This document shows, one piece after another, positions 1-5,172 of a stretch of 5,207 nt of DNA (position 1 is its first letter; every line of letters starts with the position of its first letter). The DNA lies in assembly GCA_030619415.1 (NCBI GenBank), contig JAUXBM010000152.1, positions 1 through 5,207 on the forward strand, read 5' to 3'. Under the pieces are notes generated by a model that saw only the letters and a list, made by a program, of their open reading frames with translations, made no database searches and was not told where the DNA came from. A program made the position numbers and the translations under genes. The stretch is from Chlorobiota bacterium. GTDB lineage: Bacteria > Bacteroidota > Bacteroidia > Bacteroidales > F082.

Positions 1-2
1 AC

Positions 3-503
3 AAAAGCGGCCTGGGTTTTATTGGGAAAAATACCATGTTGATAAACCGCAAAGGGGGGTCTTACTTTTTTATTGGCCACATAATTCTCGATCTTGAGTT
101 AGATTACGAAAACGAGCCTGCCGAGAAAAATTTCTGCGGAAGCTGCACCCTATGCATCCAGGCTTGCCCTACCAATGCCCTTGAACCGTTCAAACTTGAT
201 GCGCGAAAATGCATCTCTTATCTTACCATCGAACATAAAAGTGAAATCCCTAAAAACCTCAAAAGCAAATTTGAAAATTGGATATTTGGTTGCGACATTT
301 GCCAGGATGTATGTCCCTGGAACCGTGATGCAAAGCCGCACAATGAACCACTATTTTTAGCACCCAAAAAGCTGAAGATAATGACGAAAGACGATTGGCA
401 TTGTCTAAATGAAGAAGGGTTTAATTCCTTTTTTAATGAAAGTGCAGTTCAACGAACCGGATATCAAGGATTGAAGAGAAACATAGATTATTCGAAAGAT
501 TAA
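3..503 (+). CDS. queG: Epoxyqueuosine reductase QueG, C-terminal part (5' end outside window)
   Basis: QueG reduces epoxyqueuosine to queuosine in tRNA (wobble position 34) in the cytoplasm, using cobalamin and two [4Fe-4S] clusters. The reading frame is open to the left edge and already coding there. Codons from position 3 give a GLGFIGKNT segment typical of the family, so the ATG at 36 is internal and not the start. Numbering from that ATG, the first ferredoxin-like motif is CGSCTLCIQACP (Cys34, 37, 40, 44). The second cluster uses Cys59 in ARKCISYLTIE, plus Cys86, 89 and 93 in GCDICQDVCPWN. The protein ends after an SAVQRTGYQGLKRNI segment without the long C-terminal HEAT-like extension seen in some proteobacterial QueG. 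The stop is TAA at 501-503. About 166 residues are visible; by family length roughly the first half is missing. All eight cluster cysteines are present, so this looks functional. Confidence 0.95.
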   Translation, partial: KSGLGFIGKNTMLINRKGGSYFFIGHIILDLELDYENEPAEKNFCGSCTLCIQACPTNALEPFKLDARKCISYLTIEHKSEIPKNLKSKFENWIFGCDICQDVCPWNRDAKPHNEPLFLAPKKLKIMTKDDWHCLNEEGFNSFFNESAVQRTGYQGLKRNIDYSKD

Positions 504-505
504 AA

Positions 506-513
506 TATTTTTG
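506..513 (+). promoter_or_regulatory. Possible -7 promoter element upstream of the AlbA_2 gene
   Basis: TATTTTTG at 506-513 fits the Bacteroidota -7 consensus TAnnTTTG and lies directly after the queG stop codon. Transcription would start near 518, leaving a leader of about 15 nt before the ATG at 535. No TTG -33 element is seen at the usual 17-23 nt spacing (the TTG at 471 is too far away), and the region is A/T rich. This is a weak candidate; the gene may instead be read through from queG. Confidence 0.25.
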
Positions 514-534
514 TCAGCTCAATCAAAAAAAACA

Positions 535-2118
535 ATGTCTAAAAAAATCGGATTCTGGATTGCTGTATTGTTCCTTGTCCTGGCTTGCGTTAGTATTGCC
601 TTGTTCTTTGTAATAAAGGACAAGCCGGTTTACTCAAACGAAATGATTGGTGCGGTTTCAAAGTCTTTCAAAGCAGACTTAAAGGTTTTCTTAACCACAG
701 CCAGGCAATCAGTAAATCAGCTAAAAAGGGACGCCAAAACTGTCGATATCGATAAATTGCCAACAGATAGCCTGAGTTCTTATTTATCCAAATTTATTGA
801 AAACGAAAAATATTTGCAAGGGGTGATCATTTTTGGAGATGATAAGGGTTATGTTATCTACAAGGATGAAAAGACCTGGATAACCACGCACAACATGCAC
901 ACTGACAGCCTTATAAAATGGAAACGTTTGGACAATACCCTCAAGGAAACCGGTAGTTGGTTTGACACTTACAATTTTTTTATGGCACAAAAAGATTTGG
1001 ATATTCTAAAAGTTGCCAATTTGAAACCGGGAGAATACATTTGGAGAACCGCCCAAAGTCAGAGCCAAACTCCCCAGGAAAAGGACCTGTTTTTCAATAT
1101 TTTTCTGTTGAACAACGATTCGGGCACTGACCATGTAGCCCTCATGTATAAAACAAATGAACTTGGCAACAGGTTTTCGCGTGTTTTAAATTTTGAAAAC
1201 CCATTGGTAACAATCCTTACAGAAAGAAACAATATTGTTACACCCATCAGGACTGATGACACCAACAAGATCAAGAGGTATAACCAGATTATTCCCCAGG
1301 TAGAAATTGCATTCCAGGAATGGCAAAAAACACGACCTGACACTTCTTTTACCATGTCGTTTGTTGCTTTCAACACTGAATTTTGGATCGGGTTAGATAC
1401 CATTACACCAATATTGGGAGCTCATGGATATGCAGTTACCATCTCACAGCACGATCTGGCAGAGAACAAAAAGAAACTGGATGAGATTTATTTTTACCTG
1501 GCCATTATTTTCCTGATATTTTCGCTGGCTTCATTTCTTCCTGTTTACCGAAAACATCAAAAATCCACAAGTAAAAATAGTGTTGATTTGGGCCTTTTAA
1601 CAAATCAAGACGTTGTTGAATTAATCAGCAAGGGCGAAACTGAGCTCGTAGAATTTAAATCTTCGTTGCGGTGGGATTTCAGGGAAGAGAAACCTAATAA
1701 GGTTCTCGAAGATGTGATTTTGAAAAGTATCGCTGCATTTTCGAATGCAAAAGGAGGCACACTTTTTATTGGAGTGACAGATGACCTTGAAATCATTGGC
1801 CTGGAAAATGATTTTAAAACCCTGAAAAAACAGGATGTCGATTATTTCGAGCTGCATTTGCGTAAACTGATCAACAACCAGTACGGAATCCGGTTTTCTA
1901 ACAAACATATTTTAATGCAGTTTCCTGATTTAGATGGGAAGGTTATTTGTGTGATTCATATTGCTGCCGGTGACACTCCGGTGTATTTAAAAACAAAAAA
2001 CAAACAGGGCCAGGCAGTAGAAAAATTCTACGTCAGGTCAGGAAATGCTTCTCAGGAAATTACTTCTTTGAAGGAGATCAATGAATATGTTGCCGGTCAT
2101 TTTAAGACCGGGAGGTAG
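535..2118 (+). CDS. Membrane-anchored sensor-like protein with cytoplasmic Schlafen AlbA_2 domain
   Basis: This is a 527-residue protein from the ATG at 535. A TTG at 511 would add eight residues, but the ATG has the A-rich leader common in this phylum and is preferred. Residues 6-27 form a hydrophobic helix. Residues about 28-318 are predicted outside the membrane: a long amphipathic helix, then alternating strand-like segments ending near GYAVTISQHDLAENKK. This resembles a (double) Cache ligand-binding region, which is inference only. A second membrane helix spans about 319-338. The cytoplasmic part, about 362-515, matches the Schlafen AlbA_2 family: ETELVEFKSS (368-377), NAKGGTLFIGVTDD (404-417), and KFYVRSGNAS (497-506). 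Glu368 and Glu373 have the five-residue spacing of the catalytic glutamates in SLFN11 and SLFN13, and Asp416/417 could supply the third acid, so nucleic-acid binding or nuclease activity is possible. It follows queG by 31 nt. The true ligand, partner and pathway are unknown. Confidence 0.85.
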   Translation: MSKKIGFWIAVLFLVLACVSIALFFVIKDKPVYSNEMIGAVSKSFKADLKVFLTTARQSVNQLKRDAKTVDIDKLPTDSLSSYLSKFIENEKYLQGVIIFGDDKGYVIYKDEKTWITTHNMHTDSLIKWKRLDNTLKETGSWFDTYNFFMAQKDLDILKVANLKPGEYIWRTAQSQSQTPQEKDLFFNIFLLNNDSGTDHVALMYKTNELGNRFSRVLNFENPLVTILTERNNIVTPIRTDDTNKIKRYNQIIPQVEIAFQEWQKTRPDTSFTMSFVAFNTEFWIGLDTITPILGAHGYAVTISQHDLAENKKKLDEIYFYLAIIFLIFSLASFLPVYRKHQKSTSKNSVDLGLLTNQDVVELISKGETELVEFKSSLRWDFREEKPNKVLEDVILKSIAAFSNAKGGTLFIGVTDDLEIIGLENDFKTLKKQDVDYFELHLRKLINNQYGIRFSNKHILMQFPDLDGKVICVIHIAAGDTPVYLKTKNKQGQAVEKFYVRSGNASQEITSLKEINEYVAGHFKTGR

Positions 2119-2122
2119 ATTG

Positions 2123-2160
2123 GCTTCAACCCTGATTTTGCAATTAATGAAGCGTTTTTT
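2123..2160 (+). terminator. Candidate weak intrinsic terminator after the AlbA_2 gene
   Basis: GCTTCA (2123-2128) pairs perfectly with TGAAGC (2148-2153), and six T residues follow at 2155-2160. The position, five bases after the stop codon, is right for a terminator. However, the stem is only six pairs and the 19-nt loop is long. The T run also forms the start of a second, stronger palindrome, so the assignment is tentative. Confidence 0.3.
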
Positions 2161-2196
2161 ATGCAATATTGCAATTGAATTGCAAAAATGCATAAA
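2158..2196. repeat. 39-nt AT-rich near-perfect palindrome
   Basis: Arms 2158-2175 (TTTATGCAATATTGCAAT) and 2179-2196 (ATTGCAAAAATGCATAAA) are complementary at 16 of 18 positions around a three-base TGA centre. The core TTGCAAT/ATTGCAA and the outer TTTATGCA/TGCATAAA blocks are exact. No T tract follows on either strand, so it is not a typical intrinsic terminator. It could be an operator for a dimeric regulator, an RNA hairpin at the end of the upstream transcript, or a repeat remnant. Confidence 0.6.
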
Positions 2197-2200
2197 TCTT

Positions 2201-2214
2201 AGGGCTCCAGCCCT
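2201..2214. repeat. Short GC-rich palindrome
   Basis: AGGGCT (2201-2206) and AGCCCT (2209-2214) are perfect inverted arms separated by CC. As RNA, the four outer pairs could close a six-base loop. Small GGGCT/AGCCC palindromes are common intergenic repeats in Bacteroidota; that comparison comes from memory and was not searched. It lies four bases after the AT-rich palindrome. Confidence 0.4.
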
Positions 2215-2431
2215 GAGGAGGATCAATTAGAGAAATTAATTATTCTTTTGGAATTTCATCAACATTCTCACGTTCTCAACCTGCCGGGAAATTTTTTCAT
2301 CGAACACATTGAAAACAGGAAAATCAGGAAAATTCGGCTGGAAAAAATGCTACCCAACAGGTTTGCTTTCCTACCTGCTCTGGTGGGTGGCTTTGTCCTC
2401 ACCAAGTTGAGACACTTTCTCTTTTGCCTGT
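2215..2431. other. Non-coding stretch without recognisable gene
   Basis: Together with the flanking palindromes this makes a 444-nt gap between the AlbA_2 gene and the symporter gene. The only + strand frame here has a TTG start (2248-2436, 62 codons) and no family resemblance. A short minus-strand frame (about 2343 down to 2239) is also unremarkable. I see no tRNA, transposase fragment or riboswitch that I recognise. It may be part of a dispersed intergenic repeat together with the hairpin pair that follows. Confidence 0.5.
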
Positions 2432-2513
2432 CCTAGCGTGCGGATTTTCCGCGTGCATAATAATGTTGGGTTGGTTTACTTTTTGGCGCGCGAAGATTCG
2501 CGCACCAGTAGGG
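2432..2513. repeat. Inverted pair of GC-rich hairpins, REP/BIME-like
   Basis: Hairpin A has arms GCGTGCGGA (2436-2444) and TCCGCGTGC (2448-2456) with a TTT loop; as RNA this gives nine pairs, two of them G-U. Hairpin B has arms GGCGCGCGAA (2485-2494) and TTCGCGCACC (2497-2506), with nine of ten pairs formed. The two are 28 nt apart. The reverse complement of B resembles A (TGCG, GA, CGCG and GC blocks in the same order), and each has CCTA on its 5' side when read in its own orientation. Two related hairpins in inverted orientation, each with a short conserved foot, is the layout of bacterial interspersed mosaic elements. No REP-associated transposase gene is in the window. Confidence 0.5.
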
Positions 2514-2533
2514 AGTTAATTCAACATATCCGT

Positions 2534-2541
2534 TATATTTG
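2534..2541 (+). promoter_or_regulatory. Likely -7 promoter element for the symporter-tadA unit
   Basis: TATATTTG matches TAnnTTTG exactly and is followed by T, giving the same nine bases as the promoter at 4578-4585. A start near 2545 would leave a leader of about 17 nt that ends in nine T residues just before the ATG at 2563. A clear TTG -33 box is missing at the expected distance. Hairpin B of the REP-like pair ends 27 nt upstream. Confidence 0.5.
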
Positions 2542-2562
2542 TCCTCCACCTAATTTTTTTTT

Positions 2563-4017
2563 ATGAATTGGCTCATTTTCTGGATTGTTGCATACCTCAT
2601 ACTCATTGTTATTCTTTCACTGCGCCACATCAAGACCTCTGATCTTGAGCAGTATCTGGTAAACAACAGAAACACCAAAACCCTGCCCCTCGTTTTCACG
2701 GTACTGGCAACCTTTGTGGGAGGAGGAACTTCCATTGGCTTAATGGCCATGGGTTACGAGTCGGGCTTTGCAGCGGTAGGCATTGGAGTTGCCTATGTTA
2801 TCGGGTTTGGTATTATGTCTTTTTTTGCCGGAAAAATCAGGACTTACGGGGCCACCCACAAGATTTACAGCTTTCCGCATTTTTTAAACCACAAATTCAC
2901 TTCACCTGATCAACCGCAATTCGCCAAAGTTTTTTCGGCAACGGTTAGTGGTGTTAATATTTTTATCTTCTTCTTTTTATTGGCAGCACAGTTCGTGGCC
3001 ATGGCCAGCCTGCTCAAGTTCTCCTTTGATTTGAATTACCTAACGGCGGCAATTATCTCGGCAATTATTGTCATTGTTTACACCGCCATCGCAGGATTGT
3101 CGGGGGTAATTATTACTGATATGATCCAGTTTGCCGCCATTGTAATTATGATCCTCCTGATTTTCATTCCGGGTATTCTCAAGGATACAGTCATGTTTGA
3201 AAGGATGCATGAATTGCCTGCGAACATGCTGAATGGTACTGCCCTAGGTATCGATTTTTTAATTGCGCTTCCTCTTTTTCTTTCCTGGTCGGTGATTGTC
3301 CGGATGGATATCTGGCAACGTATTTTGGCGGCAAAAAGTGAAAAAGTGGCCAAAAGGGTTAGTTTGTTATCGGGCCTGGGCATGTTGCCGTTTTATATTA
3401 TTTTTCCGCTTATTGGTATGGCCATGCGCCTTGTACTCGATCATGAGTTAAGCAGTAGCGAATCAGCTGATATTGCATACAAATTTATTGCCCGTCATCT
3501 TGAGGATTATATGCTTTTTGGGCAAAATCTCGGCCCCGTCATCCTTGGTTTTGCAGTGGTTGGTTTGTTGTCGGCGCTCATGTCATCAGGAGACAGCTTT
3601 TTGAACATCATTTCAATTTCGGCGGTTAAAGATTTTGCCGGATGGGGAAAGAAAAAGGAGGTTAGTCGGCAAAGCATTTATAAAATGATCAGGTACACTA
3701 CCATAGTATTTGGGATCATTGCACTTTTCGTGGCGCTTGTTTTTCCACATATCGTCGATCTGATGGTCGTCGGAATTTCGACCATTGCCCTGTTTGCCCC
3801 AATCACTTTTTTGGCATTGATTAAAAAAGATGTTTACCGTTTCCGGAAAGCAGCCCTTGCAAGTATCCTTTCTGCCTTTACATTGAATGTGATCTTGTTT
3901 ACCTGGGGCATCCTCAGTCCTGAGCAGTTTTCGGCCAAGTCGTCATTTATTTATGCCTTTATTTTGGCAACCCTGGTACTGATTGTTGGTGTTAAAATGA
4001 CCAAAGTAAAGCAGTAA
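2563..4017 (+). CDS. Sodium:solute symporter family (SSS) transporter
   Basis: This 484-residue inner-membrane protein uses the sodium gradient to import a solute; the substrate cannot be told from the sequence. Nearly the whole length is hydrophobic, consistent with the usual 13 helices of the LeuT-fold SSS family (TC 2.A.21). Family hallmarks are present in order: FVGGGTSIGLMAMGYESG (51-68, early helix with the broken-helix glycines), YTAIAGLSGVIITDMIQF (173-190, matching the YTxxGGLxxVxxTDxxQ signature), DIWQRILAAKS (249-259), and SALMSSGDSFLN (337-348). The serines in the last segment correspond to the sodium-coordinating serines of vSGLT. The length is ordinary and no frameshift is seen. 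The ATG at 2563 follows a nine-T run and a promoter-like octamer; there is no Shine-Dalgarno sequence, as expected in this phylum. It is probably co-transcribed with tadA, which starts 11 nt after its stop. Confidence 0.93.
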   Translation: MNWLIFWIVAYLILIVILSLRHIKTSDLEQYLVNNRNTKTLPLVFTVLATFVGGGTSIGLMAMGYESGFAAVGIGVAYVIGFGIMSFFAGKIRTYGATHKIYSFPHFLNHKFTSPDQPQFAKVFSATVSGVNIFIFFFLLAAQFVAMASLLKFSFDLNYLTAAIISAIIVIVYTAIAGLSGVIITDMIQFAAIVIMILLIFIPGILKDTVMFERMHELPANMLNGTALGIDFLIALPLFLSWSVIVRMDIWQRILAAKSEKVAKRVSLLSGLGMLPFYIIFPLIGMAMRLVLDHELSSSESADIAYKFIARHLEDYMLFGQNLGPVILGFAVVGLLSALMSSGDSFLNIISISAVKDFAGWGKKKEVSRQSIYKMIRYTTIVFGIIALFVALVFPHIVDLMVVGISTIALFAPITFLALIKKDVYRFRKAALASILSAFTLNVILFTWGILSPEQFSAKSSFIYAFILATLVLIVGVKMTKVKQ

Positions 4018-4028
4018 TTTTAAGCGCG

Positions 4029-4481
4029 ATGAACTTAACCATCTTTTCCGACGAATACTTCATGAAAGAGGCTTTGAAAGAGGCACGAAAAGCTTTTGAT
4101 AGAGATGAAGTTCCGGTTGGTGCTGTTATCGTTTGTAACAACCAGGTAATTGCCCGAACCCACAACCTAACTGAAACCCTCACAGATGTTACCGCTCACG
4201 CCGAAATGCAGGCTTTTACAGCAGCCTCGGGTTTTATTGGAGGAAAATACCTAAAAGAATGCGTGCTCTATGTCACCCTCGAACCCTGCCTAATGTGTGC
4301 CGGCGCTTCATTCTGGACACAGATTGGAAAAATAGTGTTTGGTGCTTTCGATGAAAAAAGAGGTTACTCACGGCTTAAGAAATCTATTTTACATCCATCA
4401 ACGGAAGTCGTTTCAGGAATACTGGAAGTAGAGAGCAAACAACTTTTACAGAATTTCTTCGCCAAAAAACGTGGTTCTTAA
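4029..4481 (+). CDS. tadA: tRNA-specific adenosine deaminase TadA
   Basis: TadA converts adenosine 34 to inosine in the anticodon of tRNA-Arg(ACG), allowing wobble decoding; it is a cytoplasmic zinc enzyme that acts as a homodimer. The 150-residue product shows the full cytidine/deoxycytidylate deaminase core. PVGAV lies at 29-33, and the zinc ligand His57 and proton-shuttle Glu59 are in TAHAEMQA. The zinc ligands Cys87 and Cys90 are in LEPCLMCAGA. The first helix and the C-terminal helix are intact. His57, Glu59, Cys87 and Cys90 fall at the same numbers as in E. coli TadA, which supports the ATG at 4029. The segment after the PCxxC motif, IGKIVFGAFDEKRG, is typical of Bacteroidota homologues. 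The gene starts 11 nt after the symporter stop and probably shares its promoter. No clear intrinsic terminator follows it before the promoter of the downstream RNA. Confidence 0.96.
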   Translation: MNLTIFSDEYFMKEALKEARKAFDRDEVPVGAVIVCNNQVIARTHNLTETLTDVTAHAEMQAFTAASGFIGGKYLKECVLYVTLEPCLMCAGASFWTQIGKIVFGAFDEKRGYSRLKKSILHPSTEVVSGILEVESKQLLQNFFAKKRGS

Positions 4482-4502
4482 TGCATTGTGAATAATTAAC
4501 AA

Positions 4503-4523
4503 TTGTTCATAACCCTTGTTCAT
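4503..4523. repeat. Short direct repeat TTGTTCAT x2
   Basis: TTGTTCAT occurs at 4503-4510 and again at 4516-4523, 13 nt apart. The first copy overlaps the ten-base palindrome AACAATTGTT (4498-4507). These lie between the tadA stop and the promoter of the long RNA, ending 30 nt before its -33 box. They could be operator half-sites for the RNA promoter, but such short AT-rich repeats also arise by chance. Confidence 0.3.
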
Positions 4524-4552
4524 TACTTGTGTGTTTTAACCATTATAGAAAA

Positions 4553-4585
4553 TTTGTGCGGGTAAATTATATCGCCGTATATTTG
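4553..4585 (+). promoter_or_regulatory. Bacteroidota-type promoter of the long non-coding RNA
   Basis: TTTG at 4553-4556 (-33 box) and TATATTTG at 4578-4585 (-7 box, exact TAnnTTTG) are separated by 21 nt, within the range reported for the primary sigma factor of this phylum. Transcription would begin about 4-6 nt downstream, near 4590. This is the best promoter in the window, and no start codon of a credible gene follows it. Confidence 0.7.
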
Positions 4586-4589
4586 TACC

Positions 4590-5030
4590 AGCAGGCGAGG
4601 ATAAAATGCAGGCTTTAATGAGCCGGGGATGAACGGACGGACAGAAGAGCAATCGGAAAGAAGTCGGAACTGACCATGAGGACGGTAAAGGAAACAGAAG
4701 GGCAACCGGAAGAAACCAGACCCAACCAAAACGGAATCTCGCAAGAGAAACCGGGGCACGAAAAGAGGAAGCGCAAGCAGAATCGGATCTAACTTCAGAA
4801 AGGACGTTCGCAAGAACAACCACGATGAGGCGAAACATAAAAGCCGGGTTGGATGAAGAAAGGAACCGCAAGGCGAATTTCGGATGAAAACCTGTAGAAA
4901 GAGAAAGCCCTCCGGGGTGGAATCGAGTAAACAGCCGTATAACGTAACCTGCCGCAAACTTCAAAGCTACGGCAGAGAAGAGAGTGAACCGGGGATGCAT
5001 TTGCAAAAATGAATTCCCGGTTGTTTTTTT
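4590..5030 (+). ncRNA. Long structured non-coding RNA, family not recognised
   Basis: This roughly 440-nt transcript is bounded by a good promoter and a strong intrinsic terminator and has no coding frame on the + strand. Hand count of 4621-4980 (360 nt): A 141, G 106, C 76, T 37, that is 69% purine and only 10% T. This strand-skewed composition is unlike the neighbouring genes and typical of RNAs whose unpaired positions are mostly A. Local hairpins: 4611-4624 (GGCT/AGCC); 4669-4686 with an AUGA loop; 4732-4753 (CGG-aa-TCTC-GCAA-GAGA-aa-CCG); 4802-4821 (GG-ac-GTTC-GCAA-GAAC-aa-CC); 4866-4873 (CC-GCAA-GG, possibly extended by GAAA/TTTC at 4858/4881); 4907-4918 (GCCC-UCCG-GGGU, a UNCG loop). 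Long-range candidate: CCAACC (4722-4727) with GGTTGG (4847-4852). Repeated words include eight CGGA, eight GCAA, four CCGGGG and three GGATGAA. RNase P, tmRNA and SRP RNA signatures are absent. Function is unknown. Confidence 0.72.
4987..5030 (+). terminator. Strong intrinsic terminator of the long RNA
   Basis: The 5' arm at 4987-5002 (AACCGGGGATGCATTT) pairs with 5007-5022 over 16 positions: 14 Watson-Crick pairs, one G-U and one G-A mismatch. The loop is a GCAA tetraloop (5003-5006). A G and seven T residues (5024-5030) follow. Stem length, GC-rich base and T tract all fit Rho-independent termination on the + strand. Confidence 0.9.
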
Positions 5031-5063
5031 ATACCATCCTGGTTGATCACTGTCATTTTCCAG

Positions 5064-5086
5064 GCCCCAGGGATAAATCCAGGGGC
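5064..5086. repeat. GC-rich hairpin in the 3' intergenic tail
   Basis: GCCCCAGG (5064-5071) pairs with CCAGGGGC (5079-5086) around a seven-base GATAAAT loop, with one A-A mismatch. It resembles small palindromes found between genes in Bacteroidota, but its copy number cannot be judged from one window. CCTGG at 5038-5042 could compete by pairing with CCAGG at 5060-5064. Confidence 0.5.
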
Positions 5087-5099
5087 TTCAATTCGTTCT

Positions 5100-5112
5100 A
5101 TCCCTTCGGGAT
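5100..5112. repeat. Short palindrome ATCCC/GGGAT
   Basis: ATCCC (5100-5104) and GGGAT (5108-5112) are perfect arms around TTC. The motif sits 14 nt after the preceding hairpin, and together they may be one composite intergenic repeat. No function can be assigned. Confidence 0.35.
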
Positions 5113-5125
5113 GCAGACCTAAACC

Positions 5126-5172
5126 ATGTCTCGAACGGATGATTGATAATGAGACATCCAATTTATTGGATG
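5126..5172. repeat. Two overlapping, mutually exclusive inverted repeats
   Basis: ATGTCTC (5126-5132) is complementary to GAGACAT (5151-5157), and CATCCAA (5155-5161) is complementary to TTGGATG (5166-5172) with a TTTA loop. The stems share bases 5155-5157, so both cannot form fully. GGATG (5137-5141) could also pair with CATCC (5155-5159). A leader with alternative folds for a gene beyond the right edge is conceivable, but repeat debris is equally likely. No T tract follows, so it is not a terminator. Confidence 0.45.

Noticed and set aside
36..503. queG start at the ATG at 36
   Set aside because: The frame is open and already matches QueG (GLGFIGKNT) upstream of this ATG, so the gene begins left of the window.
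511..534. TTG start at 511 for the AlbA_2 protein
   Set aside because: The added eight residues are not part of any domain, the TTG overlaps the candidate -7 box, and an ATG with an A-rich leader lies at 535.
2248..2436. 62-codon + strand frame with TTG start
   Set aside because: It has no family resemblance and no promoter or leader, and it ends inside the first REP-like hairpin.
4556..4980. Group II intron (GTGCG at 4556-4560, GCCGTAT at 4934 resembling the start of domain V)
   Set aside because: The rest of domain V (short GAAA-capped hairpin and returning ACGGTTC) is missing and no maturase is visible. GTGCG lies inside the promoter spacer, and an intrinsic terminator ends the RNA. A 5' intron fragment is not fully excluded, so a covariance-model scan is the test.
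4523..5006. Long minus-strand open frames (144 and 156 codons) opposite the RNA
   Set aside because: The + strand is so poor in T that few stop codons appear on the complement (which needs TTA, CTA or TCA on +), so long frames arise automatically. The products are low-complexity (Phe, Leu, Ser, Arg), match no family I know, and overlap each other and the terminator.
4590..5030. RNase P RNA, tmRNA or SRP RNA
   Set aside because: The GAGGAAAGTCCGGGC and ACAGAAA-type RNase P elements, the tmRNA acceptor ends with T-loop and CCA, and the SRP Alu/Ecoli-type apical motifs are not found.
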